Part shown: positions 19,278-27,619 of the stretch, one piece after another
Layout of the letters: each line of letters opens with the position of its first letter
How positions within the stretch are numbered: position 1 is the first letter of the stretch
From: Mesorhizobium sp. Root102
GTDB lineage: Bacteria; Pseudomonadota; Alphaproteobacteria; Rhizobiales; Rhizobiaceae
NCBI RefSeq assembly: GCF_001425625.1
Contig: NZ_LMCP01000048.1
Coordinates: 5,907 to 69,906, forward strand
Reading direction: 5' to 3'
Length of the DNA: 64,000 bases
Made by a program: the position numbers and the translations under genes
The notes under the pieces: model-generated
Told to the model about the DNA's origin: nothing
The model's input: only the letters and a program-made list of their open reading frames with translations
The model's database searches: none

Positions 19278-20204
19278 TCAGTCTGTGACCTGCCCGCCAT
19301 AAAGCGAGACGGCGAGGTCGTGGATGGCATCAGCCGTGCGTGGCCCGAAGCCGAGCAGATAGCCACCATCGATGCGGATCAGCTTGCGCGCGCTTCCGGC
19401 CGGCGTCGAGGCGATCGACGGATTGCCGAACAATTCGTCGTCCGATACCGGAGGCCCGGCATTGCTCATCATCAGGATCACATCCGGCCTGGCGGTGATA
19501 ACAGCCTCGTCGGACATTTGCTTGTAGCCAGAAAAGCCCTCGACTGCGTTGACGCCGCCAGCCAGCTTGACCATGCCGTCGGCGGCGGTCTCGCTGCCGG
19601 CCGCCAGGATCTTGCCGCCCTGTATCGACAGCACGAACAGGATGCGCTTGCGCTCCTTGATCGACGCCGTCTGCTGTTCGGCGGCCGTGAGCTTGGCATC
19701 GAGCTCCTTGGCCAGCACTTCGGCCTCGGCGTCGACGCCGAGCGCCTTGCCAACGATGCGGACCTTCTCGAGGATGCCTTCGTGGCTATAGTGCTCGGGC
19801 ACCTCGATGAACGGGACGCTCGTCTTCTTCAAGACATCGACGGCTTCCTTGGGACCGCTGCCATGCAGCGCCAGGATGCCTGTCGGATTGACCGAGAGCA
19901 CGCCTTCCGGCGAGAGCGCGCGCATGTAGCCGACATCAGGGAGCTCAAGCGCCGCCTTTGGGTACCGGCTGGTGGAATCGCGCGCCACCAGATGCTTCTC
20001 CTGGCCGAGCGCGTAGACGATCTCGGTGATCGAGCCGCCAATGGCGGCAATCTTCGAGGGATCGGCAAATACGGCCGTGTCTTCGGTGGCGCCAGCAGGT
20101 TGCAGCGCCACAAAAGCCAGGGAAAGACCGATCGCCGGCCTCATTGCCGCCCTTAGAACGGGCGCCAAGCTGAGGACAGGCGGCAGTCTCGAAAAAGAAA
20201 CCAT
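19278..20204 (-). CDS. hmuT: Periplasmic haemin-binding protein
   Basis: This 308-residue class III solute-binding protein delivers haem to HmuUV. It has a signal peptide ending near ALQPAGATED, and the start could be at residue 21 (MRPAIG) instead of 20204. GGSITEIVYALG and the segment DVGYMRALSPEGVLS, whose tyrosine aligns with the haem ligand of ShuT/HmuT-type proteins, are visible. It lies in the operon 11 bases after hmuS. Confidence 0.92.
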   Translation of the reverse strand: MVSFSRLPPVLSLAPVLRAAMRPAIGLSLAFVALQPAGATEDTAVFADPSKIAAIGGSITEIVYALGQEKHLVARDSTSRYPKAALELPDVGYMRALSPEGVLSVNPTGILALHGSGPKEAVDVLKKTSVPFIEVPEHYSHEGILEKVRIVGKALGVDAEAEVLAKELDAKLTAAEQQTASIKERKRILFVLSIQGGKILAAGSETAADGMVKLAGGVNAVEGFSGYKQMSDEAVITARPDVILMMSNAGPPVSDDELFGNPSIASTPAGSARKLIRIDGGYLLGFGPRTADAIHDLAVSLYGGQVTD

Positions 20205-20215
20205 TTCTATAGTCC

Positions 20216-21277
20216 TCAGGCTGCTGTCGGGCTTGGGATGCGCGGCAGGTTTTCCGCCAGGAATCGCCAGTCGCCACGCTCGCTTTCGCCTTCATGACGC
20301 TTGCCGAAGAACTGGATGATCATCTTGCCGTCGACGTCATAGATCTCGAGCGAGGTGACATGACCGTCCTTGGTCGGCTTACGCACGGCCCATACCTCGT
20401 GGATGTGGTCGGTTCGCAGGGGCAGGTGGAAGGTTTCGTCCAGCACGTTGATCCATGATCCCATCGACTTGATGGATTTGATCGGACCGGAATGGATCTG
20501 GATGCAGCCGCGGTTTCCCACAAAGCACATGATCGGCATCTCGCCCTCCGCGGCGTGATGGAACATGGCCCGGACGGCATCATTGTCGAGCAGCCAGGCA
20601 TAGTCCTGGCCGACCATGCGCACCGCCTGCCGGCGGCTGAGCTTCAGCGTCTTCAGCATGCCGAAGAACTGGTGCACGTCGGTCAGCCGGCTCCAGCGGT
20701 CGCGCAGATCGTCGAGATTGGCGTTCGCTTCGTCACCATGGGTGTCGTCATCGGGGAGCGGCCCTGAAATGTCGACCGTCGGCTCCTGATTGGACGATTC
20801 GAGCGCGGCGACCAGCTTCTGATAGGCATAGAGACTGGAGGCCGGCCGCAGGTGCACCTTGTGCACGGCCTCGCCTGCCGCGTCGAAGAACTGCAGGCTG
20901 CGACGGATCTCTTCGCCTTCGCGCTTTTCCACGGCAAAGCCGTGTGCCCACACCTTCGGGAAGATGCGCAAATCGATGTTTTCGCCAAGCACCATGGCAT
21001 TGTGGTTGCCGGTGACGACCTTGTCATAGACGCCGATCTTTTCGTGCACCGCGCTTTCATTGCGGGTCAGCGCCATGACCTCGCCGACGGCTTCAAGGCC
21101 GGTCAAAAGATCGTTGACGCGTGGCTCGATGCGGACGACGCCGTCGCCGCAATGCGCGGCGACCAGATCGGCCTCCGAAATGCCGAGCTGAGCAGCCAGA
21201 TCACGCTCGCGCGCCTTCGGATTTTCTGTTCGTGCCCGCCGGATTTCATGCGGGACGGGTTTTACGCGCTGGTCCAT
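20216..21277 (-). CDS. hmuS: Haemin-degrading factor HmuS
   Basis: This 353-residue cytoplasmic HemS/ChuX-family protein with two similar halves accepts imported haem and takes part in its transfer or breakdown. Typical segments are VMALTRNESAVHEKIG, NHNAMVLGENIDLRIF and CFVGNRGCIQIHSG. The start at 21277 follows GGAGGG by eight bases. It sits between hmuP and hmuT. An IsdG-like monooxygenase is also encoded across the hmu gap, so two haem-handling enzymes are present. Confidence 0.93.
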   Translation of the reverse strand: MDQRVKPVPHEIRRARTENPKARERDLAAQLGISEADLVAAHCGDGVVRIEPRVNDLLTGLEAVGEVMALTRNESAVHEKIGVYDKVVTGNHNAMVLGENIDLRIFPKVWAHGFAVEKREGEEIRRSLQFFDAAGEAVHKVHLRPASSLYAYQKLVAALESSNQEPTVDISGPLPDDDTHGDEANANLDDLRDRWSRLTDVHQFFGMLKTLKLSRRQAVRMVGQDYAWLLDNDAVRAMFHHAAEGEMPIMCFVGNRGCIQIHSGPIKSIKSMGSWINVLDETFHLPLRTDHIHEVWAVRKPTKDGHVTSLEIYDVDGKMIIQFFGKRHEGESERGDWRFLAENLPRIPSPTAA

Positions 21278-21299
21278 GTCTCGTCCCTCCTGCCTTGTC

Positions 21300-21506
21300 T
21301 TACTTGTTGAGAATGAGCTTGCCCTGGCGGGTGATCTTCAGCCGGTAGAGCGCGCCGTGATGCTCGATGCCGATCTCGTGCTCGCCCTGGAACAGGGTGT
21401 TGCTGGACAGGGTTCGCACCGCCAGCGGAACCCGGTCGAAACGGGCGGAGGCATCGTCGGAACGGCGGACGCGATAGAGAAAATCGTTGGGATTGTAGGT
21501 GTTCAT
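21300..21506 (-). CDS. hmuP: Haemin uptake protein HmuP
   Basis: This 68-residue protein is of the HmuP family, whose Bradyrhizobium member acts as a co-activator of haem-uptake genes. The hallmark C-terminus reads GEHEIGIEHHGALYRL followed by KITRQGKLILNK. It is the first gene of the leftward hmu operon, with the IRO-like site 63 bases upstream of its ATG at 21506. A longer frame read through the same bases is a shadow. Confidence 0.9.
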   Translation of the reverse strand: MNTYNPNDFLYRVRRSDDASARFDRVPLAVRTLSSNTLFQGEHEIGIEHHGALYRLKITRQGKLILNK

Positions 21507-21568
21507 CTGGATCGATCCCTTTCATGTGCCGGGCGTCTGGCTAGGCGTTGCGTAATCCGATTAATTCT

Positions 21569-21583
21569 TGACTTGAGTAATCA
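21569..21583. promoter_or_regulatory. RirA iron-responsive operator (IRO) candidate between hmuP and hmuR
   Basis: TGACTTGAGTAATCA is an exact TGA-N9-TCA match in the divergent hmuP/hmuR gap, overlapping a rightward TTGACT -35-like hexamer. It is 31 bases upstream of hmuR and 63 upstream of hmuP, so one site could serve both operons. Confidence 0.65.
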
Positions 21584-21613
21584 TGTTTATTAGTCAGTGC
21601 AATACTGGATTAA

Positions 21614-23884
21614 ATGAGTCAAGATTTAAGACTCCGGACACGATCAAAAATGCCAGCCAGCCCCGGGCCAGCCAGCATGAAACCTGGACTTTGGAGTTGG
21701 GGCATGGGGTTGGTGAATTGGGAATGGCGCGGCCGGTCGGCCGCGAACGGCGCGGCGGCTTTGCTGGCAACCGTGGCGGCGATCGCCTTGTCGGCGCAAC
21801 TGGCCAACGCTCAGCAGGCGGCGGACCAGCAGACAGATCAAACGAAGAAGGCTGACGAAGAGAAGGCCGCACCAGCGGGCGCAACGCTGCTCGACAAGAT
21901 CCTCGTCATCAGCCGCACCGGCGAGACGGCGATCGAATCGCTCGCCTCTGCCAGCCATGTCGATCAGGAACAGCTCGATCGCCGCATGGCGACGACGCCG
22001 AACGAGATGCTGCTCGGCGTGCCCGGTGTCGCCGCGCAGGCCGACGCCAGGCGCGTCAGCACCAGCATCAACATCCGCGGTTTGCAGGATTTCGGTCGCG
22101 TCGCGGTCATCGTCGACGGCGCCCGTCAGAATTTCCAGCGTTCCGACCACGGCACCCAGTCGACCTTCTATCTCGACCCCGAGCTCGTCGAATCCGTCGA
22201 CGTGATCCGCGGTCCTGTCGCCAACACCTACGGCTCAGGTGCCATCGGCGGCGTCGTCTTCTTCGACACCAAGGACGCCGAGGATTTCCTCAAGCCGAAC
22301 GAGACATGGGCCGGTTCCGTCACGGGACGTTATGAGAGCAACGGCAAGGGCTGGACATCAAGCGCATCCGGCGCCTACCGCTTCAACGAGAACTGGGATG
22401 CGCTGGGCAACATCGTCTACCGCAACTACGACGACTACAAGGATGGCAGCGGCGACACGGTCAAGGGCACCGGCTTCGACGTGCTCAGCGGCCTGCTCAA
22501 GACCACCATCCGCCCAACTGACAACAGCGAACTGAAGCTCGGCTGGGTCGGCTCAAGCGACGGTTGGAACGAGATCAGCGGCGGCGTGCCGGTCAATGAC
22601 GTCGACCTGAAGTCGAACACCTTCACGGCCCGCTACAACATCACGGATGAGGACAAGAGCTGGCTCGATCTCCACGTCAGCACCTCTTACAACAGGACCA
22701 ATCTCGATCTGACCAGCCTCGTCCCTCTCAACCGGTTCGATCCAACCACTGGCCTTCCAATCGTGCTGCCGGCAGGCTCAACGTCGACCTTCGACATCGG
22801 CACGACCAGCATCGACATCTGGAACACGTCCCGGTTCGAGACTGCCGGCATCGCGCACGAACTGACCTATGGCGGCGACTGGGTTGGCGACAACGTCAAG
22901 ACCGGCGGCACCGCCGGCGGCGACAGCTTCTACACGCCGTCCGGCAAGCGCAACGTCTCCGGCGCCTATGTCCAGGACAAGCTCACCTGGGAGTGGCTCG
23001 AAGTCATCGCCGGGCTGCGCTACGACAATTACAGCCTCAAGGATGACACACACGAAACATCGGGCGACCGGTTGTCGCCGCGCATCACCGTCGGCGTCTC
23101 GCCGTTCGAATCGGCAGGCCTTGCCGGCCTTCAGTTCTACGGTACCTATGCGGAAGGCTATCGCTCGCCGTCGATTACCGAGACGCTGATCAGCGGCAAT
23201 CACCCGGCAGGCGTGAGTTTCCCGTTCCTGCCCAATCCCAATCTGCGGCCTGAGACCGGCAAGACGACCGAATTCGGCTTCAACTACAAGCAGAACGACA
23301 TTATCGAGGCTGGCGACGCGTTTCGTCTCAAGGCAGCGTATTTCAACAACGATGTCGACGACTATATCGAAGGCGTGACGCTGTCGGCATTCGATCCGAC
23401 CAGCGGCTGCCCGTTCGGCCCAGGGATCCCGATCTGCTTCCAGTATCAGAACTTCGCCAAGGCCAAGATCAACGGCTTCGAAATGGAAGGCGTTTACGAC
23501 GCGGCGTGGGGGTATGCCGGACTTTCGGCCTCCATCATCAATGGTCACACCATATCGTATGAAGGCGACCGCGCAGATCTCGCCACCATCCCCTCCTCCC
23601 AGGTCACGGCGCAGCTCGGCTTGCGCTTCCTCAAGGACAAACTGACTGTCGGCGGCGAAGTGCAGTACAACGGCAAGCCGAAGGGCAATGCGGTGGCCAA
23701 GGACTACACGCTGGTCAATGCCTTCGCGAGCTATCAGGCGACCGATAATCTCAAGATCGATTTCCGCGCCGAGAATCTGTTCGATGTCAAATACGCCAAC
23801 CCGCTGAACGGCAGCACGACAGTTGCGGTCTATGAGCCGGGCACAACGCTCAAACTGGCGGCAACGATGCGGTTTGGAGGCTGA
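21614..23884 (+). CDS. hmuR: TonB-dependent haem receptor
   Basis: This 756-residue outer-membrane haem/haemoglobin receptor has a long N-terminal leader with a hydrophobic core (about 48-66) ending LANAQQ. A plug domain follows (INIRGLQDFGRVAVIVDG) and then a 22-strand barrel ending in MRFGG. The FRAP-like (GYRSPS) and NPNL (NPNLRPE) motifs of haem receptors are present with a histidine between them (GNHPAG), where known receptors place a haem ligand. The first ATG is 21614; a start at 21677 would give a more normal signal peptide. It is divergent from hmuP, with tonB following. Confidence 0.93.
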   Translation: MSQDLRLRTRSKMPASPGPASMKPGLWSWGMGLVNWEWRGRSAANGAAALLATVAAIALSAQLANAQQAADQQTDQTKKADEEKAAPAGATLLDKILVISRTGETAIESLASASHVDQEQLDRRMATTPNEMLLGVPGVAAQADARRVSTSINIRGLQDFGRVAVIVDGARQNFQRSDHGTQSTFYLDPELVESVDVIRGPVANTYGSGAIGGVVFFDTKDAEDFLKPNETWAGSVTGRYESNGKGWTSSASGAYRFNENWDALGNIVYRNYDDYKDGSGDTVKGTGFDVLSGLLKTTIRPTDNSELKLGWVGSSDGWNEISGGVPVNDVDLKSNTFTARYNITDEDKSWLDLHVSTSYNRTNLDLTSLVPLNRFDPTTGLPIVLPAGSTSTFDIGTTSIDIWNTSRFETAGIAHELTYGGDWVGDNVKTGGTAGGDSFYTPSGKRNVSGAYVQDKLTWEWLEVIAGLRYDNYSLKDDTHETSGDRLSPRITVGVSPFESAGLAGLQFYGTYAEGYRSPSITETLISGNHPAGVSFPFLPNPNLRPETGKTTEFGFNYKQNDIIEAGDAFRLKAAYFNNDVDDYIEGVTLSAFDPTSGCPFGPGIPICFQYQNFAKAKINGFEMEGVYDAAWGYAGLSASIINGHTISYEGDRADLATIPSSQVTAQLGLRFLKDKLTVGGEVQYNGKPKGNAVAKDYTLVNAFASYQATDNLKIDFRAENLFDVKYANPLNGSTTVAVYEPGTTLKLAATMRFGG

Positions 23885-23967
23885 TGACCATGACGAGCTT
23901 GACGACATCCCTTCGTCTGCGCAAGCTGAAGACGGACACCAAAACCGGTATCGCTTTCGGCGCCTGA
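23884..23967 (+). CDS. Possible 27-residue ORF overlapping the hmuR stop
   Basis: An ATG at 23884 shares bases with the hmuR TGA and opens a 27-codon basic frame (MTMTSLTTSLRLRKLK...). The position and ATGA overlap suggest translational coupling, but no family was recognised and it may be chance. The remaining gap to tonB (to 24099) holds only the weak IRO-like site. Confidence 0.15.
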   Translation: MTMTSLTTSLRLRKLKTDTKTGIAFGA

Positions 23968-24058
23968 GGTGGGACTGCATCCCGCACTCCGGGAAAACTC
24001 CGTGGCGTGGCCGCCGGCCGGTTCTATGCGCTGTCGTTTGGACCAAGCGATCTTGATT

Positions 24059-24073
24059 TGACAATTCTGCTCT
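24059..24073. promoter_or_regulatory. Imperfect IRO-like site upstream of tonB
   Basis: TGACAATTCTGCTCT matches TGA-N9-TCA in five of six fixed bases and, like the two better sites here, sits in a TTGAC context. It is 27 bases before the tonB start. It is a weak call, supported mainly by gene content. Confidence 0.3.
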
Positions 24074-24099
24074 TGTCGCTGCAGGTCTCGCGGCGAGAC

Positions 24100-25071
24100 A
24101 TGCAGGATATCAACCCCCTCCCGGACGCCAGCGCCGAGCTGGCCATAGAACCAACCGAGCCGCTTGCGCTGCCGCGGCCGTCGGCCTGGAACCGCAAATG
24201 GACGGCAGCGATCGTCGTCTCCTGTCTGCTCCATGCCGCGGTGGCAGCGGCTTTTCTGATCTCGCCTTCAGGGACATCCAGTTTGGAGGATGCAATGCAG
24301 TCGGAAGGCAGTGATCAGTCGGGCACCAACGTGGTCGGCAGCGCGCTGGATAAGGATCCGGCAGCAATAAATGTTGCTCTGGTGCCGAACCCGCAACCGG
24401 CCAAACCACAGCCGGCAACGCCGCCCAAGCCGTCGCCGCCAATGGAGCCTTCTCAGCCAGCCGAGCAAGCGGCAAAGCCGCCGCTCATGCCTTTGCCGGA
24501 ACCTGTCAGACAGCAGACGGTCACCCCAGACATATTGGTGGCCGGCGCGCCACGATCCGATGACCAGAGCGTGGCTCCCAAGAGCGAAACGCCGGCGCAG
24601 CCGACCGTTCAGGCCGAGAGCGCCGAAGTGCCTGTCGCCGTTCCAGAGCAGCCGCCGATCCCCAGCGCCAGGCCAATTCCGGCAGCTGCCCCTTCGAAGG
24701 CGGCGGATGAGAAACGCGGCACGGCGGATGGTCAGGACCGGTTGGCGCAGGCCGCCAGCAAGGGCAAAAAACAGAAAGAGGCAGGCAGTGCCGCGGAAGA
24801 CAGCTACCGCGGCGACGTCATCAGAAAGCTCAGCCGTGTCAATCGCGCCGTCCCGCCTTCTGTGCAATTGACCGCCCGCAACAATGCCGTTGTGACATTC
24901 GTCATCGGCAGCCGTGGCGGTATCGATGAGCTGCGCATTCTGCAAAGCTCCGGATCGCCAGATTTCGATCAGGTCGTGCTCGGCATCGTGCGCAAGGCGG
25001 CACCCTTCCCACCCATTCCGCCAAAGGTCGGCGACAGTCTTGTCTTCACCGGCGCAATCGGTCCGTTTTAA
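24100..25071 (+). CDS. tonB: TonB-family energy transducer
   Basis: This 323-residue TonB protein has one membrane anchor (about 38-56, IVVSCLLHAAVAAAFLI), a long proline-rich periplasmic linker (about 90-215) and a C-terminal TonB domain (about 240-323, YRGDVIRKLSRVNRAVPP and ILQSSGSPDFD). It should energise HmuR from the inner membrane. The start at 24100 gives the family N-terminus; a frame reaching back to 24007 adds an unlikely extension. It lies between hmuR and the haem monooxygenase gene. Confidence 0.9.
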   Translation: MQDINPLPDASAELAIEPTEPLALPRPSAWNRKWTAAIVVSCLLHAAVAAAFLISPSGTSSLEDAMQSEGSDQSGTNVVGSALDKDPAAINVALVPNPQPAKPQPATPPKPSPPMEPSQPAEQAAKPPLMPLPEPVRQQTVTPDILVAGAPRSDDQSVAPKSETPAQPTVQAESAEVPVAVPEQPPIPSARPIPAAAPSKAADEKRGTADGQDRLAQAASKGKKQKEAGSAAEDSYRGDVIRKLSRVNRAVPPSVQLTARNNAVVTFVIGSRGGIDELRILQSSGSPDFDQVVLGIVRKAAPFPPIPPKVGDSLVFTGAIGPF

Positions 25072-25131
25072 GAACCTCCGCCGTCCAAGCCAACAATCAA
25101 CCATAATTCATCAACGCTGAAAGGAACCACC

Positions 25132-25446
25132 ATGTACATCGCCATGAACCGCTTCAAGGTGCAGACTGGCTCGGAGAGCGACTTCGAAGCCGTCTGGAAG
25201 AACCGCGACTCCAGCCTCGCGGAGATGAAGGGTTTTCGGGAATTCCACCTGCTGCGCGGCCCAGTCAACGAGACCGAAGGCTACACGCTGTTTGCGTCGC
25301 ACACGGTGTGGGCGAGCCACGATGATTTCATCGCCTGGACCAAGTCGGAGAATTTTCGTGCCGCCCATAGAAATGTCGGCACGACAAAGGTCCACTATCT
25401 CGGCCACCCCCAGTTCGAGGGTTTTTCGGTTGTAGAAGGCGCCTGA
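25132..25446 (+). CDS. hmuQ: IsdG-like haem-degrading monooxygenase (ABM fold)
   Basis: This 104-residue ABM-fold protein is of the IsdG/HmuQ type, which opens haem and releases iron in the cytoplasm. The Asn-Trp-His triad expected for IsdG enzymes is present at N6, W69 and H79, with the Trp-His spacing of ten retained. AAGGAACCACC precedes the ATG at 25132. Its place after hmuR-tonB, opposite hmuS, supports a haem role. General antibiotic-monooxygenase annotation is the alternative. Confidence 0.85.
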   Translation: MYIAMNRFKVQTGSESDFEAVWKNRDSSLAEMKGFREFHLLRGPVNETEGYTLFASHTVWASHDDFIAWTKSENFRAAHRNVGTTKVHYLGHPQFEGFSVVEGA

Positions 25447-25447
25447 A

Positions 25448-25819
25448 ATGGCAACGCCGGCCGAGGACCCTGCGCGCAGCATCCCGATCCTGCCCTCGCC
25501 CGACTTTACGGCGACACGCGATTTCTATCGCGATGAACTCGGCTTCGGTGTCGTCGGACCGGAGATGGACGACTATCTGATCGTGCGTCGCGGCGAGATC
25601 GAGATCCATTTCTGGAAGAGCGACGACCGCAAGCTGCCCGAGGTTTCATCCTGTTACATCAGGGGCGGCGAGGTTCCGTCGCTGCACGCCGAATTTTCCG
25701 CGCGCGGCGTCACGGCGCTCGGTCCGTTCACCGTCCGGCCCTGGAACATGAAGGAATTCTATATCCGGGATCCGCACGGCAATTCGCTGAAGTTCGGCTG
25801 CGCACCCGAAGAGGTGTGA
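25448..25819 (+). CDS. VOC/bleomycin-resistance-like protein
   Basis: This 123-residue glyoxalase/bleomycin-resistance fold protein has paired beta-alpha-beta modules (SIPILPSPDFTATRDFYRDE; FYIRDPHGNSLKFG). It begins two bases after the haem monooxygenase gene and is surely co-transcribed with it. Members bind planar or glycopeptide drugs, or act as metal enzymes. No conclusion on substrate can be drawn, and a role in iron metabolism is only suggested by position. Confidence 0.8.
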   Translation: MATPAEDPARSIPILPSPDFTATRDFYRDELGFGVVGPEMDDYLIVRRGEIEIHFWKSDDRKLPEVSSCYIRGGEVPSLHAEFSARGVTALGPFTVRPWNMKEFYIRDPHGNSLKFGCAPEEV

Positions 25820-25933
25820 AGACAACGCGAGTTCAGCGCAGGACGGACCCCGAGCTGCTGCTCCCCAACCCACAGGCGACGAAGGCCGACCAGAAGCGTC
25901 GCCGGCTGGCTGGCCGGCGACGCTTGCGCCATA

Positions 25934-26644
25934 TCAGTTGTCCTGGAACTGGTTCTGTTCGGTGAATACCACCGTACGGTCGGTCACGCCCTGGAAGACC
26001 ACTTGGTAGGCGTTGGACGAGGTGGCCGTGTCGATAACCTGGCCCTGAACGTACGAGCCGGCAATGATGTAGTAGGTCGGCTTCGGCGTGAACTGGTACA
26101 GCAGGTTGGGCAGCGCCTGCACAGCAATCGTCGGCTTGGCATTCATCGCGATACCGACATTGACGCTGACAGACTGGCTCGCCTGAACGATTGCCGTCGG
26201 GATTGTGGTATCCGACTGCACGCTGATCAGCCCCGCCTTGCCGTTCGTCGGGCCGACCGGAAAGGCCGGCGCACCATAGGGGAACGGTCCGAGATACGTA
26301 ACGCCAATCGAATTCTGGGTGTTGATCATCACGTCGGCGTTGGACGCCGTAGTGAAGCGTCGGGGGTTGGTAGTTGTTCCCTGATCCTGGATGTAGCCAG
26401 TGTTGACCTGGTAGTTGATTTCCCAGGAAAATACTGACTGGCTCGGGTTGCTGATGCTGCCGGGCGCTGCCCCGCCGAGCATCCACGCCAAAGATACCGG
26501 ATTGACCGAGGGACCGACGATGTCCGGGATCGTCTGGAAAAGGGCAAACTGCTGGAATTTGCTGTTCTGGTTAAGGACGGTCAGCGAATAAGGCTGCCCA
26601 GCCTCTACCTTGGCATTGACCATGGTGCCCATCAAGAATCTCAT
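25934..26644 (-). CDS. RhiA-like protein
   Basis: This 236-residue protein is rich in beta-prone, Asn/Gln/Thr-rich sequence. The order YSLTVLNQNS, ALFQTIPDI, VSLAWMLGG, FSWEINYQV, VQALPNLLYQFTPKP and GSYVQGQVID follows my recollection of the rhizosphere-expressed RhiA family of Rhizobium. There is no signal peptide, transmembrane segment or cysteine. A GAGGAG site precedes the ATG at 26644. The function of RhiA is not established; in R. leguminosarum it is quorum-regulated. The gene is next to a very AT-rich gap and a Crp-type regulator. Family assignment is from memory and needs a search. Confidence 0.55.
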   Translation of the reverse strand: MRFLMGTMVNAKVEAGQPYSLTVLNQNSKFQQFALFQTIPDIVGPSVNPVSLAWMLGGAAPGSISNPSQSVFSWEINYQVNTGYIQDQGTTTNPRRFTTASNADVMINTQNSIGVTYLGPFPYGAPAFPVGPTNGKAGLISVQSDTTIPTAIVQASQSVSVNVGIAMNAKPTIAVQALPNLLYQFTPKPTYYIIAGSYVQGQVIDTATSSNAYQVVFQGVTDRTVVFTEQNQFQDN

Positions 26645-26894
26645 TCTGGTAGCTCCTCGTTGTTGGGTTTGACCGCGGTGTCACCGGTGGCCGATGCAGC
26701 CAGTCCGGTCACTTTGGGTGCAATCCGCCGCAATCAAAGATTGCGCAATATGGTCTGCACAAGAACAAGGTATTAAAATTTATATTATTTAACTGTATCC
26801 TAGGTGACACCAAAATATTCTTTTTCAACACTAAAATTCCTATGTATATTTATGTTGTCTAAAGTTAAGTTTCGCTGACATAGGCCGAGCATAC
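26645..26894. other. AT-rich divergent intergenic region
   Basis: This is the shared upstream region of the RhiA-like gene (-) and the Crp/Fnr gene (+). Bases 26761-26880 are about 26% GC by direct count, far below the surrounding sequence, with runs such as TTAAAATTTATATTATTT. It probably holds both promoters. AT-rich DNA with many TpA steps is a typical target of MucR/Ros-type silencers in Rhizobiales. Confidence 0.6.
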
Positions 26895-27611
26895 ATGTCG
26901 AATAGTGCGAAGAATGCGGTTCGGATCTCAGGGCTTCTATCGGCCAATATCTTTGGGGACTTCAATCAGAGCCAGCTAACGGAAATCGCGCAAACGGCTC
27001 ACGAATACCGCTATGAATCGGGCCAGGTGATTTTCCAGCCGGGCGACCCATGTAACCAGCTCTCGATCATCACATCCGGAAGCGTCAATGTTTCCTTCAA
27101 TTCGGAAGACGGCAAGGAAGTGATAGTTGCCGAATTGCGGGTCGGCGACACGATCGGCGAAATGGAGTTGCTTTCGAATTCGAAGCGGCTGACCAACTGT
27201 GTTGCCAGCCGCAAGACGCATCTCCTTGCACTCGACAAGCCGATCTTCGAAGGGCTGCTGACCAATCCGGCCTTTACCAAGGGGCTTCTCGAAACGATCT
27301 GCCGCCGACTTCAGCAATCGCTGTTGTTCGCCGAGGGCCTGTCAATCCATTCCCTGGAGACGAGGCTCGCTCGCTTGCTGGTTTCCATGAGCGAAACACA
27401 TGGCCGACGTGTCGGCGATGGCGTTGTCATCGACCGCGCTATATCTCAAAGCCTGATCGGTCAGATGATCAACGCCAGCCGGCCGAGGATCAACGTTCAA
27501 CTTCAATCCTGGAAACACGAAAAGCTTATCCGGCTCAGCGGCAACCGTATCACCATTCTCGATGAAGGGGCGATACGAAACATTTCGCGATCGCCGCTGG
27601 CCGACAGCTAG
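26895..27611 (+). CDS. Crp/Fnr-family transcriptional regulator
   Basis: This 238-residue regulator has a cyclic-nucleotide-binding-like beta roll (about 20-135, VIFQPGDPCNQLSIITSGSV and VGDTIGEMELLS) and a C-terminal winged helix (about 165-225, SQSLIGQMINASRPRINVQL). The N-terminal cysteine cluster of FNR is absent, so it is not an oxygen-sensing FNR. Base composition is visibly lower in GC than the flanking genes. It is divergent from the RhiA-like gene, which it may control, and convergent with the protease gene nine bases away. Confidence 0.88.
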   Translation: MSNSAKNAVRISGLLSANIFGDFNQSQLTEIAQTAHEYRYESGQVIFQPGDPCNQLSIITSGSVNVSFNSEDGKEVIVAELRVGDTIGEMELLSNSKRLTNCVASRKTHLLALDKPIFEGLLTNPAFTKGLLETICRRLQQSLLFAEGLSIHSLETRLARLLVSMSETHGRRVGDGVVIDRAISQSLIGQMINASRPRINVQLQSWKHEKLIRLSGNRITILDEGAIRNISRSPLADS

Positions 27612-27619
27612 AACCTCAC

